Of a stretch of 21,693 bases of DNA, positions 1-7,092 are shown piece by piece. The number at the start of each line of letters is the position of its first letter. Position 1 is the first letter of the stretch. The notes beneath the pieces are model-generated. The model was not told where the DNA came from. It did no database searches and saw nothing but the letters and a program-made list of their open reading frames with translations. Source of the DNA: Candidatus Saccharibacteria bacterium UBA6258 (GTDB lineage: Bacteria; Patescibacteriota; Saccharimonadia; Saccharimonadales; Saccharimonadaceae); contig DJVK01000019.1 in assembly GCA_002441145.1 (NCBI GenBank), positions 16,054 to 37,746 on the forward strand, written 5' to 3'. The position numbers and the translations under genes were made by a program.

Positions 1-144
1 CCCGCCACGAACGACATCGGCCAACTTGTTAGCGTCCAACGTCGTACTGTCCAGCGTAATCACCTCGCCGTCAAAACCATGAATGATAGCCCGAGACTCT
101 TGCTCGATTCGATACGCGTTGTCACCTGCTATAAGATATATCAC
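1..144 (-). CDS. holA: DNA polymerase III delta subunit-like protein, 5' end only (partial)
   Basis: Only the first 48 codons lie in the window; the reading frame stays open to base 1. The start is a GTG at 144, reading M-I-Y-L-I-A-G-D-N-A-Y-R-I-E-Q-E. This matches the opening of HolA, the clamp-loader delta subunit, which typically begins with a hydrophobic strand followed by G(D/N)(N/D)xxRIEQE. In the family, delta opens the beta clamp during loading in the cytoplasm. An upstream GTG at 148 runs into TGA after eight codons, so 144 is preferred. A TATACT -10 box ends 7 nt before the GTG, so the mRNA is probably leaderless. The call rests on a short N-terminal match and could be wrong; a different AAA+-like protein is the main alternative. 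Confidence 0.6.
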   Translation of the reverse strand, partial: MIYLIAGDNAYRIEQESRAIIHGFDGEVITLDSTTLDANKLADVVRGG

Positions 145-151
145 TCACCCT

Positions 152-157
152 AGTATA
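152..157 (-). promoter_or_regulatory. -10 box of the holA-like gene
   Basis: On the minus strand TATACT is followed by 7 nt (AGGGTGA) and then the GTG start at 144. The candidate -35 with 17-nt spacing (TTCGCT) is weak. The geometry places the transcription start at or next to the start codon. Confidence 0.45.
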
Positions 158-182
158 CGATGTCTATGCGCATAAGCGAACC

Positions 183-1055
183 CTAGGCGGGTTGGCAAAC
201 CGGACAGATATGCGTGCCACGCCCAGCGACGCGTATCTTTTCGATGACGACATCTGGGTGTCGCGGGCAGGCGACGCCCTCTTTACGGAACACTCGCGCA
301 AAGTCGATATAACTCCCCCGTTTGCCTTCGGCATTCACATAATTTTTATCGGTACTGCCCCCTTTTTCGATGCTCAAGTTCATCACGTATTTTATTTCGT
401 GGACTAGCTCTGCCAGCTGTGAATCGCTGACATCTTTAACTCGCGTTGACGGGTGGATTTTTGCGCCCCACAGTGATTCATCTGCATAAATATTACCGAC
501 GCCCGCAAGAACGGTCTGGTCTAATATTGCTACCTTGATTGACGTGCCGTTACGTCGCCGAATGCGCGGGATAAATTCTGCGGCACCGAACGAATCTTCG
601 AGCGGCTCGGGGCCCACACGCTGCATGAAATCTATGTTCGGCACCTCGAGCGTCGGATATAATTTCATCCAGCCAAACTTGCGCTGATCATTAAAATACA
701 GATGTGAATCATCTGTAAATTCTACGTCTACTCTAGTTGAACGATCCGGCAACTCGCCAATAAGGCTGTCGTTAGGATGACCCGCACCAAACACTTGTTC
801 ACCCCGATACACCAACTGCCCTGTCATCTTTAGGTGAATCACTAATGTATACGCAGTATCTAAATCGATCAACAAGACTTTTGCACGACGGCGAATATCA
901 ATAATCGATGCACCATGCATAAACTGCTCAACTGTGTGTATATCATTCGGGAAGCTCTTCGGCGAATCAAAACACGTCGCTATTTTGATTGTTTTATCGG
1001 TAATAAGAAGTGAGAGCCCACGGCATACAGTTTCGACTTCGGGCAACTCTGGCAT
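183..1055 (-). CDS. mutM: Formamidopyrimidine-DNA glycosylase (Fpg/MutM)
   Basis: This is a bifunctional base-excision repair enzyme that removes 8-oxoguanine and formamidopyrimidines and cleaves the abasic strand. The protein is 290 aa, close to the usual 270-290. It starts MPELPEVET; after Met removal, Pro1 is the Schiff-base nucleophile and Glu2 the acid. The conserved Lys of the HLKMTGQL motif is present, as is the helix-two-turn-helix signature LDQTVLAGVGNIYADE. The C-terminal zinc finger is present but altered: the ligand set reads C263-x2-H266 ... C284-x2-C287, so the second Cys of the normal four is His. The ATG at 1055 is 6 nt downstream of an extended -10 element, indicating a leaderless transcript, and the promoter overlaps the end of the neighbouring surface-protein gene. 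With a proofreading-poor Pol I in the same window, this enzyme may be a main guard against oxidative mutation (inference). Confidence 0.96.
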   Translation of the reverse strand: MPELPEVETVCRGLSLLITDKTIKIATCFDSPKSFPNDIHTVEQFMHGASIIDIRRRAKVLLIDLDTAYTLVIHLKMTGQLVYRGEQVFGAGHPNDSLIGELPDRSTRVDVEFTDDSHLYFNDQRKFGWMKLYPTLEVPNIDFMQRVGPEPLEDSFGAAEFIPRIRRRNGTSIKVAILDQTVLAGVGNIYADESLWGAKIHPSTRVKDVSDSQLAELVHEIKYVMNLSIEKGGSTDKNYVNAEGKRGSYIDFARVFRKEGVACPRHPDVVIEKIRVAGRGTHICPVCQPA

Positions 1056-1061
1056 TACTCT

Positions 1062-1070
1062 ATTATACCA
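1062..1070 (-). promoter_or_regulatory. Extended -10 promoter of mutM
   Basis: The minus strand reads TGG-TATAAT, a TGn-extended consensus -10, then AGAGTA and the ATG at 1055. No convincing -35 is seen. The spacing predicts a leaderless mRNA. Confidence 0.65.
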
Positions 1071-3536
1071 TTACCAAATCAAGTTACCCTTTGTGCCATT
1101 TATCACAGACCCACCGCCTCGCATTTGCTGGTCAAGCGTGGGGCCAGTTGGACCTCCGCCAGCACTAAAGGTTATTTCAGGGAGTCGCGCGTATGTATTC
1201 AGTAGCGATCCAGTTGACTTTACGACTCGTAAACAATACGTCTTATCAAGCGCAATGGCACTGCTAGTAAGCGAGAAGTCCCACATGCCATCACTCCCAG
1301 CAGGTATCGCGGCGACGTTGTTTGTAAATGGATCTGTTTCGCGATACGTTTGATACACCGTAGACCGACCGGCATTCGCTGGGTCGTTCGCCGTTGACGA
1401 GATCGTAGCGCCATCAGCAGGTATGGCATTATTATTATATGAAAGTGCATTATTAGTTTGAACGGATTCCTCATAAAACACCTCTACGTCAACATCGTCG
1501 ATAAATATACCGTTACCACTATCAACAGTCAAGCCACTCCACAGTCGCACCTGGAACGCTCCCGCGCTATTTAGCTGCGCCGCCGACCATGCCACACCCC
1601 ATGTGTCAGTCGACGAACCATAACTAGTGATTGAGTCGGTAAAATTTAAGCCAAACGATTTGGTGGCCAGGGGCCCGACGCCGTCGAGAAATAGGTCAAT
1701 ATCGCCACCTCCACCCAATGACATATTAGTATAACCTTCTATGTTTACCTTAATGCCTTTAATAATAGCGCCATCGGGAATCACGGGCAAGTCAGCAGCT
1801 ACCTGCAGATAGTGCGTCGTATCATTTAGGGTCGTTGGTACAGCGCTGGCATAACTATTGTTAGACCCCGACGCACGCGCCGGTTGGCTCCATGAGAAGG
1901 TCGATCCGCTTTTGGTAACTTGAGACGCAGTCCTCGTAGCTGATGAGAGCAAGACCGATCCTGTCGCACCTCCACCGGCGGGAGGCGTCATGACGTCAGC
2001 GTACGTTTCGCCCGTAAAACCGATATCACAGGTACCCACTTTTTCTGCAAATTGCAATTTGTAATTTAGCTCCGACGCACCGAGCTGAAGAGAGTCTACA
2101 GCTAATCGCTGGCGGAGTCGGAATGGGGTTTGGGGAGCGATATATCCTACAGCATCCTGCGAGCTTAACGGGCTACCAGGTGTAGTTTGATTGGCGTTTG
2201 CGAAAAATCTATAGTTTGCCTGAGTTACGGTAGGCGCAGCAATAGTAAACTGTGCATAAACGCTGTAGGTGCCGTTTAGATTTATAGCCTTTATGCAATA
2301 GGTTTCGCCAGGAGCAACTGATGCGCTAGTCGTAAGAGCGATATCCCATAGTGCGTCCTGCCCAGCAACAGCATTATTCGCCACGCTCAGCGGATTTGCC
2401 TCGTGGTACTTTTGGCCGATGGGGGTTATTCCTGAACGCGTAGGATCGTAAGTGGCGTTTGCAACGTATGCCGCTCCGTCCGCAACCGACGAGTTATTAT
2501 AGAAGCCGACATTACCGACAGATGTTACGTTTCCATAAAAAGATTGTACTGCACAATTTGCTTCGGTGAGTTCTGCATAATATAGTTCAAACGTGGCTCC
2601 ACTGGCAACCGTCAAGTCTGCCCCACTACTATCTATACCAAGGTTTAATCGCAGTCGAAACGGCGTTTGTTTTGGTATCGTCGCAGTTTGATTAGTAGCC
2701 GCGTACGGCGTGCTTACGGTCGTGCTATTCGTATTTACAAAAAATCGATATGCCGATTGCGATACGACCGTAGCTGGCCGCAAGGCGAGCGTATGGCCGA
2801 CACTAACAGCTCCTGTCGAGGCTGTCATCGTCTTGGTGCCGGTAGTACCGGTCGATGCCTGCAAGATATCTTGAACGCCGGTCGTCACCTTCTTTGTACC
2901 GCCGCCTCCACCCGATGAGCTAACTTGGCCCTCAAGTGCCATTCCGCTACCAGCGCTAAACGTTGTAGCGACGGCATTACCATATAACCCCACCACCATC
3001 GCGTTCGCCACCGTTGATGATACCGCTGGTGATGTCATCGTTGTCGAAGATGCGTTCGCCTGGCTGCCGCTTGCGTTTACCGGGTTAGTAGTGTCTACAC
3101 CACTATACGCTACCACGACTGCAGCAGCTTTTTGCGAACTAGATAGCGTAAATGTATACGGCCCACTGCCTACTGAACTTTGCGTTCCGGTAAAGGTGGC
3201 GCTCTTTAAGACGGTGGTGCTGTCGTTGGTAGTACGTTGCGTCCAGCCGCTCGGCGGCGATATCGTTACGCCCGTTCCCCCGCGAACCGTAATAACAGCG
3301 ACAAGCACATCGTTAGCGGTTGCCCCTGTTGGCATTGTAAGTGCGATGCTCGTACTACCAGTTGCATTATCTGCGGTACTTACCGCACGTACCGTTATCG
3401 CAGCCTCGGCTGGACGTAACATCACGGCAGATCCCAGCAGTAATAGTACTGCGCCTAGCAATGTAGTTCGCTTAACGGTAAGGCGATGCGATATACCCCG
3501 CAGTTTTCCTCTTTTACCGTGTACGATTAGTGCCAT
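1071..3536 (-). CDS. Large secreted multimodular surface protein with CPR-type repeats
   Basis: The 821-aa protein has a long basic N-region (residues 1-24), a hydrophobic core (25-40) and a likely signal peptidase site after PAEA (45). Residues 46-256 form a Thr/Ser/Gly-rich beta domain containing a PPSGWT motif. Residues 262-432 form a module beginning YRFFVNTNST, passing TPFRLR and closing WDIALTTS...ETYC. Residues 440-790 repeat this module (YRFFANANQT, TPFRLR, WDFSLTSS...KTYC) but are split by an inserted domain at about 522-692. The C-terminus ends in a short tail with MRGGG and a final aromatic residue (Trp821). There is no LPxTG motif and no C-terminal membrane segment. It follows the 404-aa fibre-like gene by 10 nt and is probably cotranscribed with it. 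I recognise the repeat style as common in CPR surface proteins but know no biochemical function; adhesion or a structural role is inference. Confidence 0.85.
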   Translation of the reverse strand: MALIVHGKRGKLRGISHRLTVKRTTLLGAVLLLLGSAVMLRPAEAAITVRAVSTADNATGSTSIALTMPTGATANDVLVAVITVRGGTGVTISPPSGWTQRTTNDSTTVLKSATFTGTQSSVGSGPYTFTLSSSQKAAAVVVAYSGVDTTNPVNASGSQANASSTTMTSPAVSSTVANAMVVGLYGNAVATTFSAGSGMALEGQVSSSGGGGGTKKVTTGVQDILQASTGTTGTKTMTASTGAVSVGHTLALRPATVVSQSAYRFFVNTNSTTVSTPYAATNQTATIPKQTPFRLRLNLGIDSSGADLTVASGATFELYYAELTEANCAVQSFYGNVTSVGNVGFYNNSSVADGAAYVANATYDPTRSGITPIGQKYHEANPLSVANNAVAGQDALWDIALTTSASVAPGETYCIKAINLNGTYSVYAQFTIAAPTVTQANYRFFANANQTTPGSPLSSQDAVGYIAPQTPFRLRQRLAVDSLQLGASELNYKLQFAEKVGTCDIGFTGETYADVMTPPAGGGATGSVLLSSATRTASQVTKSGSTFSWSQPARASGSNNSYASAVPTTLNDTTHYLQVAADLPVIPDGAIIKGIKVNIEGYTNMSLGGGGDIDLFLDGVGPLATKSFGLNFTDSITSYGSSTDTWGVAWSAAQLNSAGAFQVRLWSGLTVDSGNGIFIDDVDVEVFYEESVQTNNALSYNNNAIPADGATISSTANDPANAGRSTVYQTYRETDPFTNNVAAIPAGSDGMWDFSLTSSAIALDKTYCLRVVKSTGSLLNTYARLPEITFSAGGGPTGPTLDQQMRGGGSVINGTKGNLIW

Positions 3537-3546
3537 GCCCTACTAC

Positions 3547-4761
3547 CTAAGACTTCCGCTTATATGTGAACTGAATTTCGCCTGCACGGACTATCTTTGA
3601 CTGGCCAGCCTGAACTCTCACCCTAAAAGTCACCAAGTCGCCCGCGTTAATAGTACAAGACCCAAGCGGCAGTGCGACAACCGCCGTATTCCATGCCCCG
3701 TTAGCCGTTACTGCGTTTGAACTTGTAGAACATGCTGCCGCTACGGTATCGGTGTAGAGAGCAACGGTAGCGACCTCTGTCGTCGTTGACGTTCCCCATC
3801 CCCAGATTAATAGATTAGTCATTGATCCAGTATCGTAGTCGGATGGCATTTGGTAGCGGACGTAAATATCATAATCTTGATTGGACGCCTCGGTTGTAGT
3901 CCACTGGTAATAGTTGTGCGTTGCCGTAGCACTACAAGCCGCGGTGTTTATATTGATCCTGCTGCTGCCCGAACAGAAGTCACTCGTTAACGTTCCTAGA
4001 TTGGCTGTCCCGTCAGGCGTAAATGTCGCACCGGCATATTCTGGCGAGAGCGTGATTGTATTCGAAGGTCGGGCGGTACCAGAATAAATGATACCCGTAT
4101 CACTTAGTGCGATTCCATTAGTAAGCGACCCCACGATGACACGCAAATTACTCGTATCGACGGTTAGAACGGCTGCATTTGATGAGTTCTGCACGGTGAG
4201 GGCGCTAGTGCTATTCTGCGTTAAAGTCACCGCCCCACTAAAGCTATTGGTGTTGGTCCAGCTGTTAGTAGTCCCCAGTTGGCCAAGGTCAGCACTGTCG
4301 ATGCCGTCGATGGTGTCACTGTTGAACGAGTAAGCACTGGTGCTAATTGGGTTGCGGGGAGTCATGGCACCTTCAGTCCAAGACGGGCTGCTGCTGGTAG
4401 CGGTCGCGGGGGTTGGGAGTTCTACCTCGAGGGTCATGCCACTCTGGTTAGCGGTAGCTGAGTTAAAGAGACTTGGGCTGAGGGCTGTGATCGAACCAAG
4501 CTGGACGGTGAACAGTCCACCGGTAACGGTAACACCTTGAGTGTTCGAGACCAGGTGGGATTCAGTCCAGACGGCAGTGTTAGCACTGTTGTAGATACGG
4601 AAGATAATGTTGTAGGTACCGTCCGCCTTCGGCGTACCGGTAGCGTCTGCTAGGCGACCTTGGAAGTTCATTTTATACGGGACGGTCTGGATAGCATGAA
4701 CAGGGGTAGAAAACGCAAAGAACGCTACCAAGAACGCTATTAGTGGTAGCGTAGAAATCAC
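3547..4761 (-). CDS. Secreted fibre-like surface protein
   Basis: The 404-aa protein has a signal peptide (hydrophobic 5-18, cleavage after VHA at 23). The next domain (about 27-150) has the pattern YKMNFQGRL...DGTYNIIFRIYN...GLFTVQLG...MTPRNPI...AYSFNSDTIDGIDS. I associate this with CPR and other bacterial surface or tail-fibre-like proteins. A Ser/Thr/Asn-rich linker follows, then a beta-rich C-terminal domain (about 215-404) ending FTYKRKS. There is no membrane anchor or sortase motif. The GTG start at 4761 has GGAG 10 nt upstream. The resulting signal peptide lacks basic residues; an in-frame ATT or CTG start would add an Arg-Ser-Lys stretch, so the start is uncertain. Codon choice in the first half (AAC, ACC, GTC, CTG) differs from the second half (AAT, ACG, CTA/TTA). 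Function is unknown. Confidence 0.85.
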   Translation of the reverse strand: MISTLPLIAFLVAFFAFSTPVHAIQTVPYKMNFQGRLADATGTPKADGTYNIIFRIYNSANTAVWTESHLVSNTQGVTVTGGLFTVQLGSITALSPSLFNSATANQSGMTLEVELPTPATATSSSPSWTEGAMTPRNPISTSAYSFNSDTIDGIDSADLGQLGTTNSWTNTNSFSGAVTLTQNSTSALTVQNSSNAAVLTVDTSNLRVIVGSLTNGIALSDTGIIYSGTARPSNTITLSPEYAGATFTPDGTANLGTLTSDFCSGSSRININTAACSATATHNYYQWTTTEASNQDYDIYVRYQMPSDYDTGSMTNLLIWGWGTSTTTEVATVALYTDTVAAACSTSSNAVTANGAWNTAVVALPLGSCTINAGDLVTFRVRVQAGQSKIVRAGEIQFTYKRKS

Positions 4762-4849
4762 CAGTAACTTACTCCGAATTGAGCTTATAATAACACCCTA
4801 TTTATTGTTGCTCGTCCACTCCCCCCAACAGAGTTTATGGCCTCTTTAA

Positions 4850-4878
4850 AGTATACCGTTTACGGTATTATTTATCCA
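4850..4878 (-). promoter_or_regulatory. Predicted promoter of the fibre-like gene
   Basis: The minus strand shows TGGATA (4873-4878), a 17-nt spacer and TATACT (4850-4855). The predicted start is about 4843, giving a leader of roughly 80 nt that contains the GGAG Shine-Dalgarno. The -35 matches consensus at four of six positions. Confidence 0.4.
4853..4868. repeat. Perfect inverted repeat, operator candidate
   Basis: The arms ATACCGT and ACGGTAT are separated by two bases and overlap the -10 box and spacer of the predicted promoter. Position and symmetry suit a dimeric repressor site; a small hairpin is the alternative. The decamer TTTACGGTAT also occurs once at 7077-7086, in the promoter region of the LamG gene. 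Confidence 0.4.
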
Positions 4879-4888
4879 GTCTTAAGGG

Positions 4889-5719
4889 CTATTTTCGGTA
4901 CTTTTTTACGAAGAAAATTATAGCACCAACCACGACAGCCAAAAGCGGAGCCAACCAACGCCAATAACCAGTAATTGCAAAGACATATGTGCTTTTCACG
5001 CTACCCGTCACTTCGACTTTGATTTGCATAATTCCAAAATAATTGCCTGGTTTTTTATAATCAATTACACGCTCCCTGCCAGCTGCGATTAATGGGCCAT
5101 CGACAGTCTGCGCGCCATACGGATTCGTGCCGATAGTTACACTTGGAAAGAAACTGCTTCGCGTATTATCGCTAGCGGTGTTTCTAATGGCAAACGATGT
5201 GGCAACTTCGTTACCAAATTGCAATGGCGATGCCTCGAGACGGGTCACCTTAGCATTGCGCTCAGCGGTGTCGTTTTGGATAACAAGCAACGTGCCGACG
5301 CGCACGGCATTCGCCGCCGGTGCCTGCGTACTTGGCTTGATAGTTGCGAATATCGCAGCCGTAATGTCACCTACAGGTAACCTGCCACTATCTATCGCGT
5401 AATACATGCGCACTGCTTCGTGGCCTAATAATTCCACTTCATTTAAATCCAGCTTGATCCCCTGCTTAATTTGCGGATCATCGTAAAACTGCAGCGTTCC
5501 ATTATCGTCAATCTGCCTGAAAGCCTGAACCTCGAATGATACGATAATCTTTTCGCCTGTCGGATTAATAACGTCAACGAATGCCTTTTTTTGTTCGCCA
5601 GATTTTATCGAGTCAGTCACAAGTGTCGGACGCATTTCTATTGAAGCCGCGCCCGCATTGGTCGATATACCAAATGCAATCAATAGGGCTACGAGCAATC
5701 CTACGAACGCCTGCCTCAC
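4889..5719 (-). CDS. DUF916-like (WxL-interacting type) membrane-anchored surface protein
   Basis: The 276-aa protein has a signal peptide (1-24, cleavage near NAGA), two consecutive beta-sandwich-like regions and a single C-terminal membrane segment (about 255-271) followed by a basic KKYRK tail. This gives an extracellular body anchored in the cytoplasmic membrane. The N-terminal domain (about 26-135) has the DUF916 pattern: a strand (IEMRPTLVTDSI), a glycine-led turn, then FVDVINPTGEKIIVSFEVQAF and, later, LPVGDITAAIFATIKP. In Firmicutes, DUF916 proteins partner WxL surface proteins. The GTG start at 5719 overlaps the upstream LamG gene stop by 4 nt (GTGA), so the two are translationally coupled. 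It resembles the 304-aa gene at 7907 in architecture. The family call is by pattern only. Confidence 0.8.
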   Translation of the reverse strand: MRQAFVGLLVALLIAFGISTNAGAASIEMRPTLVTDSIKSGEQKKAFVDVINPTGEKIIVSFEVQAFRQIDDNGTLQFYDDPQIKQGIKLDLNEVELLGHEAVRMYYAIDSGRLPVGDITAAIFATIKPSTQAPAANAVRVGTLLVIQNDTAERNAKVTRLEASPLQFGNEVATSFAIRNTASDNTRSSFFPSVTIGTNPYGAQTVDGPLIAAGRERVIDYKKPGNYFGIMQIKVEVTGSVKSTYVFAITGYWRWLAPLLAVVVGAIIFFVKKYRK

Positions 5720-7053
5720 GGTGAAACTGTTCCTGTTACCGTCACGGTATTCTGGTAAAGACCTGCTGGGTTAGCGAACGTAGTATCGGCTTTAAAAATA
5801 AGTCCTACGGCTTCTTTTACTCCACTTGTTGGAGAGTTACGTACGTAAAAAGCCGTCGATGCTCCTGGCACGGCAGCAAAATTGGTTCCATTTGACCACG
5901 ATCCATACACTGTCGGACTTGAATTGACAGTAAACCCAAATCCCTTGGTGGTGCCATTGCTCCATGCCACAGGGCTTGCTATCGAGCCCGAGATTGCAGC
6001 AATAGTATCCGAACCTTTTTGTAGGTTATGATCCTGATTAATCGCGAGGCTGTATGATGTCGCGTTGGTCGTGGTAATAATTGCCGTAAGCCCTGAACTA
6101 ATCGGCGAACCCGGTATGATGGTCGCTAGCCCGATGCCCGTAGGCGTGCCGCCGTTTTGTGCCGCATATTCAGCAGCCACTTCATCGGCAGACATAATCC
6201 GGTTGAACACTTTAACACCATCAATCGCCCCCGTGTAATAATTCGAGTAACTCGCACCTGCATCAAGCGCGCCAACAGCGAAGTTCTCCGTTTGTGCGGC
6301 AATCGTTACCGTACAAGACTGTACGAGCGTGCCGTCCTGATATAATTTCGTCCCGTTAGTAACGCCGTCGTCGACCGTAGCCACGATATGATGCCACGCA
6401 TTATCATTTGTCGAGGCAGCGGGCGAACTGCATGTAGACGGAGCACCCGAAAACTCCCTGATGCCCGGTTTTGAACCGACAACAAGTGCGTACGACAGGC
6501 CCTTACCTGCTACAACTTGATCAGACGTGCTGGCAGTATATTTGACCCACGCACTTACCGTATGTTGCGTCGTCTGAAACTGCGAACCATTACCCATATC
6601 TACCGCTTGCGTAGAGCCGTTGAATTGGAGTGCGGAGCCAATTTTACCCGTCGTCCATGATGGCGAGTTAACGAGCGTCCCGTTAGCAGTGTTGCTCGAC
6701 TCATCCTTAGTCGTGGACGTGCCTGCATTTTCGTCAAACGGATAGTAGGCCACCAGTCCACTCGGCTGGGTAGTCAGCTTGATCGAAGGGGTAGCTTGCT
6801 GCTCGAGTTGAGCAACGTATCCTGCCCCTAACTTATAACTACCACTCGATCCATCGCCGACGATACTCTCGCCCGCGCTGCTTGTGAGTTTGTAACTTGA
6901 TGACGTACCCATGCCACCCGCGCTATTCATGACACTCGCGTCAATTAAGTAGCTTGTCGAACTAAATCGAGAGGCCGACGCTGTCAGACCAAAGCTGCCG
7001 CAAATTACTGCCGCCAGCATTATCATACTTCCCTTTGATGTAATTCCCCTCAT
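5716..7053 (-). CDS. Secreted LamG-domain protein with C-terminal WxL-like domain
   Basis: The 445-aa protein has a signal peptide (1-27). A short conserved N-terminal module follows (about 30-82) with two SYKL repeats (SSSYKLTSSAGESIVG and SGSYKLGAGYVAQL). Residues about 100-300 form a LamG/concanavalin-like domain, seen in GLVAYYPFDENAG, SALQFNGSTQAVDMG, AWHHIVATVDDG, LYQDGTLV and GAIDGVKVFNRIMSADEV. Residues 305-445 resemble the whole mature protein encoded at 8834-9439: Y.LAI, an N-G-T-x-K-G-F-G-F-T-V stretch and the terminal AGLYQNTVTVTGTV. LamG domains usually bind glycans or proteins. The ATG at 7053 follows an extended -10 by 9 nt; a later ATG at codon 10 has a purine-rich AAAGGGAAG upstream and is an alternative. 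The stop overlaps the next gene by 4 nt. Confidence 0.87.
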   Translation of the reverse strand: MRGITSKGSMIMLAAVICGSFGLTASASRFSSTSYLIDASVMNSAGGMGTSSSYKLTSSAGESIVGDGSSGSYKLGAGYVAQLEQQATPSIKLTTQPSGLVAYYPFDENAGTSTTKDESSNTANGTLVNSPSWTTGKIGSALQFNGSTQAVDMGNGSQFQTTQHTVSAWVKYTASTSDQVVAGKGLSYALVVGSKPGIREFSGAPSTCSSPAASTNDNAWHHIVATVDDGVTNGTKLYQDGTLVQSCTVTIAAQTENFAVGALDAGASYSNYYTGAIDGVKVFNRIMSADEVAAEYAAQNGGTPTGIGLATIIPGSPISSGLTAIITTTNATSYSLAINQDHNLQKGSDTIAAISGSIASPVAWSNGTTKGFGFTVNSSPTVYGSWSNGTNFAAVPGASTAFYVRNSPTSGVKEAVGLIFKADTTFANPAGLYQNTVTVTGTVSP

Positions 7054-7062
7054 GCTAGTTAT

Positions 7063-7071
7063 AGTATAGCA
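7063..7071 (-). promoter_or_regulatory. Extended -10 promoter of the LamG gene
   Basis: The minus strand reads TGC-TATACT, then 9 nt and the ATG at 7053. The decamer shared with the 4850 promoter (7077-7086) lies just upstream. No clear -35 is seen. Confidence 0.45.
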
Positions 7072-7092
7072 AATCTTTTACGGTATGCTGAA

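Larger units (their letters stand above)
4762..4888. other. Intergenic region with promoter and inverted repeat
   Basis: This 127-nt gap between the second DUF916-like gene and the fibre-like gene contains no ORF. It holds a predicted minus-strand promoter (4850-4878) with a perfect inverted repeat inside it, and a run of six C at 4821-4826. I see no convincing rho-independent terminator for the upstream gene; the inverted repeat has only seven base pairs and no clean U-run. Confidence 0.5.

Noticed and set aside
1164..1200. LPEIT near the C-terminus of the 821-aa protein as an LPxTG-type sortase signal
   Set aside because: It is not LPxTG, and no hydrophobic segment or basic tail follows it; it is the closing strand of the second repeat module.
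3091..3600. 169-codon open frame on the plus strand
   Set aside because: It lies opposite the start of the 821-aa surface protein and the end of the 404-aa protein; it has no promoter or recognisable domain.
4088..4540. Cluster of overlapping plus-strand frames opposite the fibre-like gene
   Set aside because: They arise from the C-rich codon usage of the minus-strand gene in this stretch and have no coherent protein features.
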